Of a DNA stretch of 10,664 nucleotides, positions 7,651 through 10,664 are shown piece after piece. This DNA is from an uncultured Steroidobacter sp. (GTDB lineage: Bacteria > Pseudomonadota > Gammaproteobacteria > Steroidobacterales > Steroidobacteraceae). A model generated the notes under the pieces. It had not been told where the DNA came from. It worked only from the letters and a program-made list of their open reading frames with translations, and searched no databases. The number at the start of each line of letters is the position of its first letter. Within the stretch, counting starts at the first letter, position 1. The position numbers were made by a program, and so were the translations under genes. The DNA is taken from contig CAMLEO010000254.1 in the NCBI GenBank assembly GCA_946478975.1, positions 1 through 10,664 of the forward strand, read 5' to 3'.

Positions 7651-9435
7651 TCAATTGCTGAGGTCTTTGGCTTCGACGCTGGGCGGCGGCGGATTCTCGC
7701 CGCCGTCGGCGATGAATTGTGCCATTCGCTGCTCGAGCACGGGCAGCGGCACCGCGCCGAGCGCGAGAATGGCGTCGTGGAACTTGCGCTGGTCGAACTT
7801 CGGCCCGAGCGCCTGTTCGGCTTCGCGGCGATGCCGACGGATCTGCAACTCGCCCAGCTTGTACGCGGTCGCCTGACCCGGCCAGGCGATGTATCGATCC
7901 ACTTCGGTGGTGATCTCGTGCTCCGACAGCGCCACATTGTCCTTCATGTATTGGAGCGCCTGGTCGCGCGACCAGCCGTAATGATGGATGCCGGTATCCA
8001 CGACCAGCCGCGCTGCACGCCACATCTCATAGGTGAGCTGACCGAACTCCTCGTACGGCGTTTCGTAGATGCCCATCACGCGGCCGAGCCATTCGGTGTA
8101 CAGGCCCCAGCCTTCGCCATAGCCAGAGAAATAAACGTCGCCACGGAACTTCGGCCGCGCCGGAGCCTCGAGCGCGAGCGCCGCCTGGAAGCTGTGGCCC
8201 GGCGTGCATTCGTGCAACGCCAGCGCCGGCAATGTATAGAGCGGGCGCGCAGGCAAGTTATAAGTATTGAACAAGCAGCTTTCCAGGCCGCCGCGTCCGC
8301 CGGTGTAAATCGGCGCCAGCGCATCGGGCACCGGCAGAATGCCGTGACGGAAACGAGGCAAGGTGCCGATCGTATCCTTGAGCTTGAGATCCGCCTTCTT
8401 GACGATGTACGCCGCGTCCGCCAGCAACTCGTGCGGCGTCTTGGCGTAGAACTGCGGATCGGTGCGCAGGAAGGTGTAGAACTCCGGCAGTGTGCCTTTG
8501 AAGCCCGCCTTCACCATGGTCGCCTGCATCTCTGCTTTGATGCGCGCCACTTCGCTCAGGCCGATCTCGTGAATCTGCGGCGGCGTCAGATCGAGCGTCG
8601 TGAACTTCTTGATCCGTGCCTGGTAGAACGCCGCGCCGTCCGGCAGCTTCGAGGCCGCAATCGTCGTGCGCGCCTTGACCAGATATTCATTGCGAATGAA
8701 CGTCAGCAGCTTCTGATACGCCGGCGCAACCTTCTCCGCGATCAGCGTGCGCGCCTCATTCTGCAAACGTTCCTGCTCGTCCTTGGCGATGGACGTGGGC
8801 ATTTGATTGAACGGCACATACAAAGGATTGCTCGTATCCGCCGCGATGTAGGGCTCGATGGTCTTATCGCGGCCGATCACCGATGTCTTCGGCACCGTAA
8901 AGCCGCGAGCCAGTCCAGCACGCATGTTTGCAATGTGCTCGTCGAAGAAACGCGGCACATCGGCAAGCTGCGTCAGATAACGGCGATACTGTTCCGCATC
9001 CGGAAAGCCTTCGCGCGGCGTGAATTCGGTCCAGAAGAACGAGTCGGCGTTGAACGGCGTCTGATAGACCTTGAAGTGCAGGTCGGAAATGCGCTCTTCG
9101 ATGATGGCGCGAAACACCTGCGCATTGACCTTCTCTTCCGCCGACAGGTGCGGGAAGTCGATGGCCTCCAGATCCGCCAACACTTCTTTCAGATGCGCGA
9201 GCCTGCTTTCCTGGCTGGCGGCATCGACGTGCGGCAAATGTGAGGACTCGTTGCCGGGATGCTCGTCGTCCGGCTCCTCGGCCATCTGTTCCTTCCACCA
9301 CTTCCACTGCGTGGTGTAGATCTCGCGCAGCTGTGCATCCGCGCTTCCGTGCGATACTGGAGCAGCACCCGCCGCCCCCGCCAGCACACTGGAAGTGATG
9401 AACACCAGCGCCATCGAACGGACATACCCTCGCAT
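7651..9435 (-). CDS. Exported DUF885-family metallopeptidase
   Basis: A 594-residue protein with a Sec signal peptide (MRGYVRSMALVFITSSVLAG, cleavage near AGAA at residues 21-25), hence periplasmic or secreted. It carries the DUF885 hallmark HECTPGH (H408, E409, H414), an HExxPGH variant of the zinc-peptidase motif, followed by GEGWGLYTEW with E441 and E448, the usual position of a further metal ligand. Length matches the family (about 560-610). The start has a strong AAGGAG Shine-Dalgarno at 9446-9441, five bases before ATG. DUF885 proteins are annotated as peptidases, but substrate specificity is poorly known. As first gene of the operon with hydroxyproline epimerase, the likely job is to cut proline/hydroxyproline-rich peptides outside the cytoplasm after deglycosylation; this is inference. 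Expression is probably controlled through the palindrome 36 bp upstream. Confidence 0.85.
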   Translation of the reverse strand: MRGYVRSMALVFITSSVLAGAAGAAPVSHGSADAQLREIYTTQWKWWKEQMAEEPDDEHPGNESSHLPHVDAASQESRLAHLKEVLADLEAIDFPHLSAEEKVNAQVFRAIIEERISDLHFKVYQTPFNADSFFWTEFTPREGFPDAEQYRRYLTQLADVPRFFDEHIANMRAGLARGFTVPKTSVIGRDKTIEPYIAADTSNPLYVPFNQMPTSIAKDEQERLQNEARTLIAEKVAPAYQKLLTFIRNEYLVKARTTIAASKLPDGAAFYQARIKKFTTLDLTPPQIHEIGLSEVARIKAEMQATMVKAGFKGTLPEFYTFLRTDPQFYAKTPHELLADAAYIVKKADLKLKDTIGTLPRFRHGILPVPDALAPIYTGGRGGLESCLFNTYNLPARPLYTLPALALHECTPGHSFQAALALEAPARPKFRGDVYFSGYGEGWGLYTEWLGRVMGIYETPYEEFGQLTYEMWRAARLVVDTGIHHYGWSRDQALQYMKDNVALSEHEITTEVDRYIAWPGQATAYKLGELQIRRHRREAEQALGPKFDQRKFHDAILALGAVPLPVLEQRMAQFIADGGENPPPPSVEAKDLSN

Positions 9436-9471
9436 CGCCTCTCCTTACAGTCGTCCGTCGCAGGGACGGCC

Positions 9472-9487
9472 ATTTAGTATACTAAAT
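9472..9487. promoter_or_regulatory. Perfect 16-bp palindromic operator upstream of the peptidase operon
   Basis: ATTTAGTATACTAAAT is identical to its reverse complement over all 16 bases and lies in an AT-rich patch 36 bp upstream of the peptidase start. TATACT within it could serve as the -10 of the minus operon, in which case a bound protein would block RNA polymerase; no convincing -35 was found. The TAGTATACTA core recurs in degenerate form at 197-213 between the other two hydroxyproline genes. Its symmetry and GTATAC centre fit a dimeric GntR/FadR-type repressor. Confidence 0.6.
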
Positions 9488-9565
9488 ACTATATAAGACC
9501 AGTGACCGCAACGACATTGCGCGTCGCGGGCCAGCCCGAGCCGCCCCGAATCGTGATCGACACAC

Positions 9566-9595
9566 TTGAGTCCGCCGGCCGCTTGTCGCTATACA
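9566..9595 (+). promoter_or_regulatory. Sigma70-like promoter for the AAA+ ATPase gene
   Basis: TTGAGT (9566-9571) and TATACA (9590-9595) are separated by 18 bp, with 4/6 and 5/6 matches to consensus, and sit about 40 bp upstream of the ATG at 9636. It is a pattern match only. The rest of 9488-9635 shows no gene. Confidence 0.35.
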
Positions 9596-9635
9596 TGCGC
9601 GCAAATTTGACATCACGGCGCGCCCGTTCCGGACC

Positions 9636-10664
9636 ATGAAATCTCGCTGGCTTCGCGATCTGCTCCGGTTCCTGCCTTTGAAGAGCCAATTCGTGCTGTC
9701 CGGATCGGTGCGCGATCTGCAAGCGCACGAGCTGGCGCCTGGAAATGTCGGCGCGTTGCCGTTGCCGATCGTGCTCACACGTGAGCTGAGCGCCGCGGGT
9801 TATGAACGCGTCCTCGCGTATGACCCTATCGCGGGGTTCCGAGTCGCGCACGCCAGCGGCGGTTCATCGACTCACGATGCAGTCCTGCAGAGCTTCGGGC
9901 TGCAGCCTGCCAACGGCGTAGCAGCTGCTGGAACAGACCTGCTCGGCCACGTGCTCGAACGAGCGGCGCTGGGCGACGATGCGCCCACAGCGGTCATCGT
10001 GGATTTTGCTTCTCGACTGCTGCTGCGCTCCGACGCGCTCACTGCAGCGGAGCATCAGTTGTTCACTCGCGCGTTGGTGCTGACTCAAAAAGCCAGCGCG
10101 CGGCCAGTGGGACCGAACCGCTCGCCGCTGTTCAACACCATCGTGTGGCTGGTCGACAAGGAAGGCGATCTGCCGGACTGGCTGATCATCGACAACCCTC
10201 GCCTGCGCCACATCCCGGTCGCGAAGCCGGATCGGCTTGCCCGACGAGCCGTCGCGCCCGCCTTGATCCGCAGCTTGCCGGGAGCGCGCGACGCCAGCGC
10301 TGAAGTGCTTGCCCGCGCTGAGCAGGAACTCGTCGATGAAACCGAAGGCCTGCTGCTGATGGATTTGAACGCCATCGTCGGACTCGGCCGCGCCGAAGGG
10401 CTGAGTGTGACTGCGGTCGCCGATGCGGTCCGTCGTTACAAGGTCGGCGTCACCGACGATGAATGGCGCAAAATCGAACGCCCGAAAATCGCCACCGCCG
10501 CAGCGTTCATCGGCCGTCGAGTGATCGGCCAGGAGCACGCCGTCACTCACATGCTCGACATCGTGAAACGCGCTGCCACCGGCATCGGACAATCACCGAG
10601 GGGAGGCCGACCGAGAGGCGTCGCCTTCCTCGCCGGTCCTACCGGAGTCGGCAAGACGGAGCTC
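9636..10664 (+). CDS. AAA+ ATPase, N-terminal part (3' end beyond window)
   Basis: An open frame of 343 codons runs to the window end with no stop. It ends in FLAGPTGVGKTEL, whose GPTGVGKT (residues 334-341) is a Walker A of the ClpA/ClpB second-module type, preceded by RRVIGQEHAVTHM, the typical helix entering a Clp-like AAA+ core. The first 290 residues look like a degenerate AAA module: a YERVLAYDPIAGFRV strand, a Walker B-like AVIVDF segment, NTIVWLVDKEGDLPDWLI resembling sensor 1, and DNPRLRHIPVAKPD resembling an arginine-finger region, but with no P-loop. There is no signal peptide, so it is cytoplasmic. Start: ATG with a weak CGGA site; no better upstream start was found. Function is unknown; a Clp/Hsp100-like remodelling or stress ATPase is possible. 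It is divergent from the hydroxyproline operon and probably independent of it. Confidence 0.75.
   Translation, partial: MKSRWLRDLLRFLPLKSQFVLSGSVRDLQAHELAPGNVGALPLPIVLTRELSAAGYERVLAYDPIAGFRVAHASGGSSTHDAVLQSFGLQPANGVAAAGTDLLGHVLERAALGDDAPTAVIVDFASRLLLRSDALTAAEHQLFTRALVLTQKASARPVGPNRSPLFNTIVWLVDKEGDLPDWLIIDNPRLRHIPVAKPDRLARRAVAPALIRSLPGARDASAEVLARAEQELVDETEGLLLMDLNAIVGLGRAEGLSVTAVADAVRRYKVGVTDDEWRKIERPKIATAAAFIGRRVIGQEHAVTHMLDIVKRAATGIGQSPRGGRPRGVAFLAGPTGVGKTEL

Noticed and set aside
7643..8023. Upstream extension of the epimerase frame to an ATG at 8023
   Set aside because: It overlaps the peptidase gene out of frame and precedes the normal family N-terminus MDSIRILDSHTGGEPTR, which has its own AGGA site.
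7594..9243. A 549-codon plus-strand open frame
   Set aside because: It lies antisense to the DUF885 peptidase, is arginine-rich with no recognisable motif, and is the usual long shadow of a GC-rich gene.
9455..9469. Small hairpin (CCGTC/GACGG) in the peptidase leader
   Set aside because: A five-base GC stem is expected by chance in this composition, and nothing else suggests a riboswitch or attenuator.
9864..10592. A 242-codon minus-strand open frame
   Set aside because: It is antisense to the AAA+ ATPase gene, which has an intact Walker A and coherent AAA features; the minus translation shows no motif.
1..10664. CRISPR array, tRNA/rRNA, insertion sequence or phage genes
   Set aside because: No regularly spaced repeats, RNA gene signatures, transposase motifs or terminal inverted repeats were seen; the window is almost fully occupied by metabolic genes.

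Overview
The window looks like a GC-rich proteobacterial chromosome segment (roughly 60% G+C by eye). Gene content and protein style suggest a plant-associated gammaproteobacterium of the Xanthomonas/Steroidobacter kind; the taxon is inferred from the translations, not tested.

Layout. (1) 1-172, minus: the 5' end of a DapA/DHDPS-superfamily lyase that runs off the left edge. (2) 173-250: an AT-rich divergent promoter region with operator-like TAGTATA repeats. (3) 251-3918, plus: a two-gene operon, a DadA-like FAD amino-acid dehydrogenase (251-1501) followed by a Tat-exported GH127/GH146-type beta-L-arabinofuranosidase (1525-3918). (4) 3935-3958: a perfect hairpin in the 35-bp convergent gap. 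(5) 9435 down to 3954, minus: a tight three-gene operon in the order exported DUF885-type metallopeptidase (9435-7651), 4-hydroxyproline 2-epimerase (7642-6689), and a large exported DUF5695-like protein (6689-3954). (6) 9436-9635: regulatory space with a perfect 16-bp palindrome in front of the minus operon and a sigma70-like promoter for the plus gene. (7) 9636-10664, plus: the N-terminal 343 codons of an AAA+ ATPase, cut by the window edge exactly at its Walker A motif and probably unrelated to the rest.

How the genes fit together. Epimerase (trans-4-hydroxy-L-proline to cis-4-hydroxy-D-proline), D-hydroxyproline dehydrogenase (to 1-pyrroline-4-hydroxy-2-carboxylate) and the DapA-like deaminase (to alpha-ketoglutarate semialdehyde) are the first three steps of the known bacterial hydroxyproline pathway. 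They are interleaved with an arabinofuranosidase of the family that removes beta-L-arabinofuranose from hydroxyproline, an exported peptidase and a large exported protein of unknown function. The simplest reading is a locus for eating plant hydroxyproline-rich glycoproteins (extensins and relatives): arabinose chains are stripped outside the cytoplasm, the peptide is cut, and hydroxyproline is burned inside. The DUF5695-like protein is the least understood member and the best candidate for a new activity. Transporters, the semialdehyde dehydrogenase and the regulator are not in the window.
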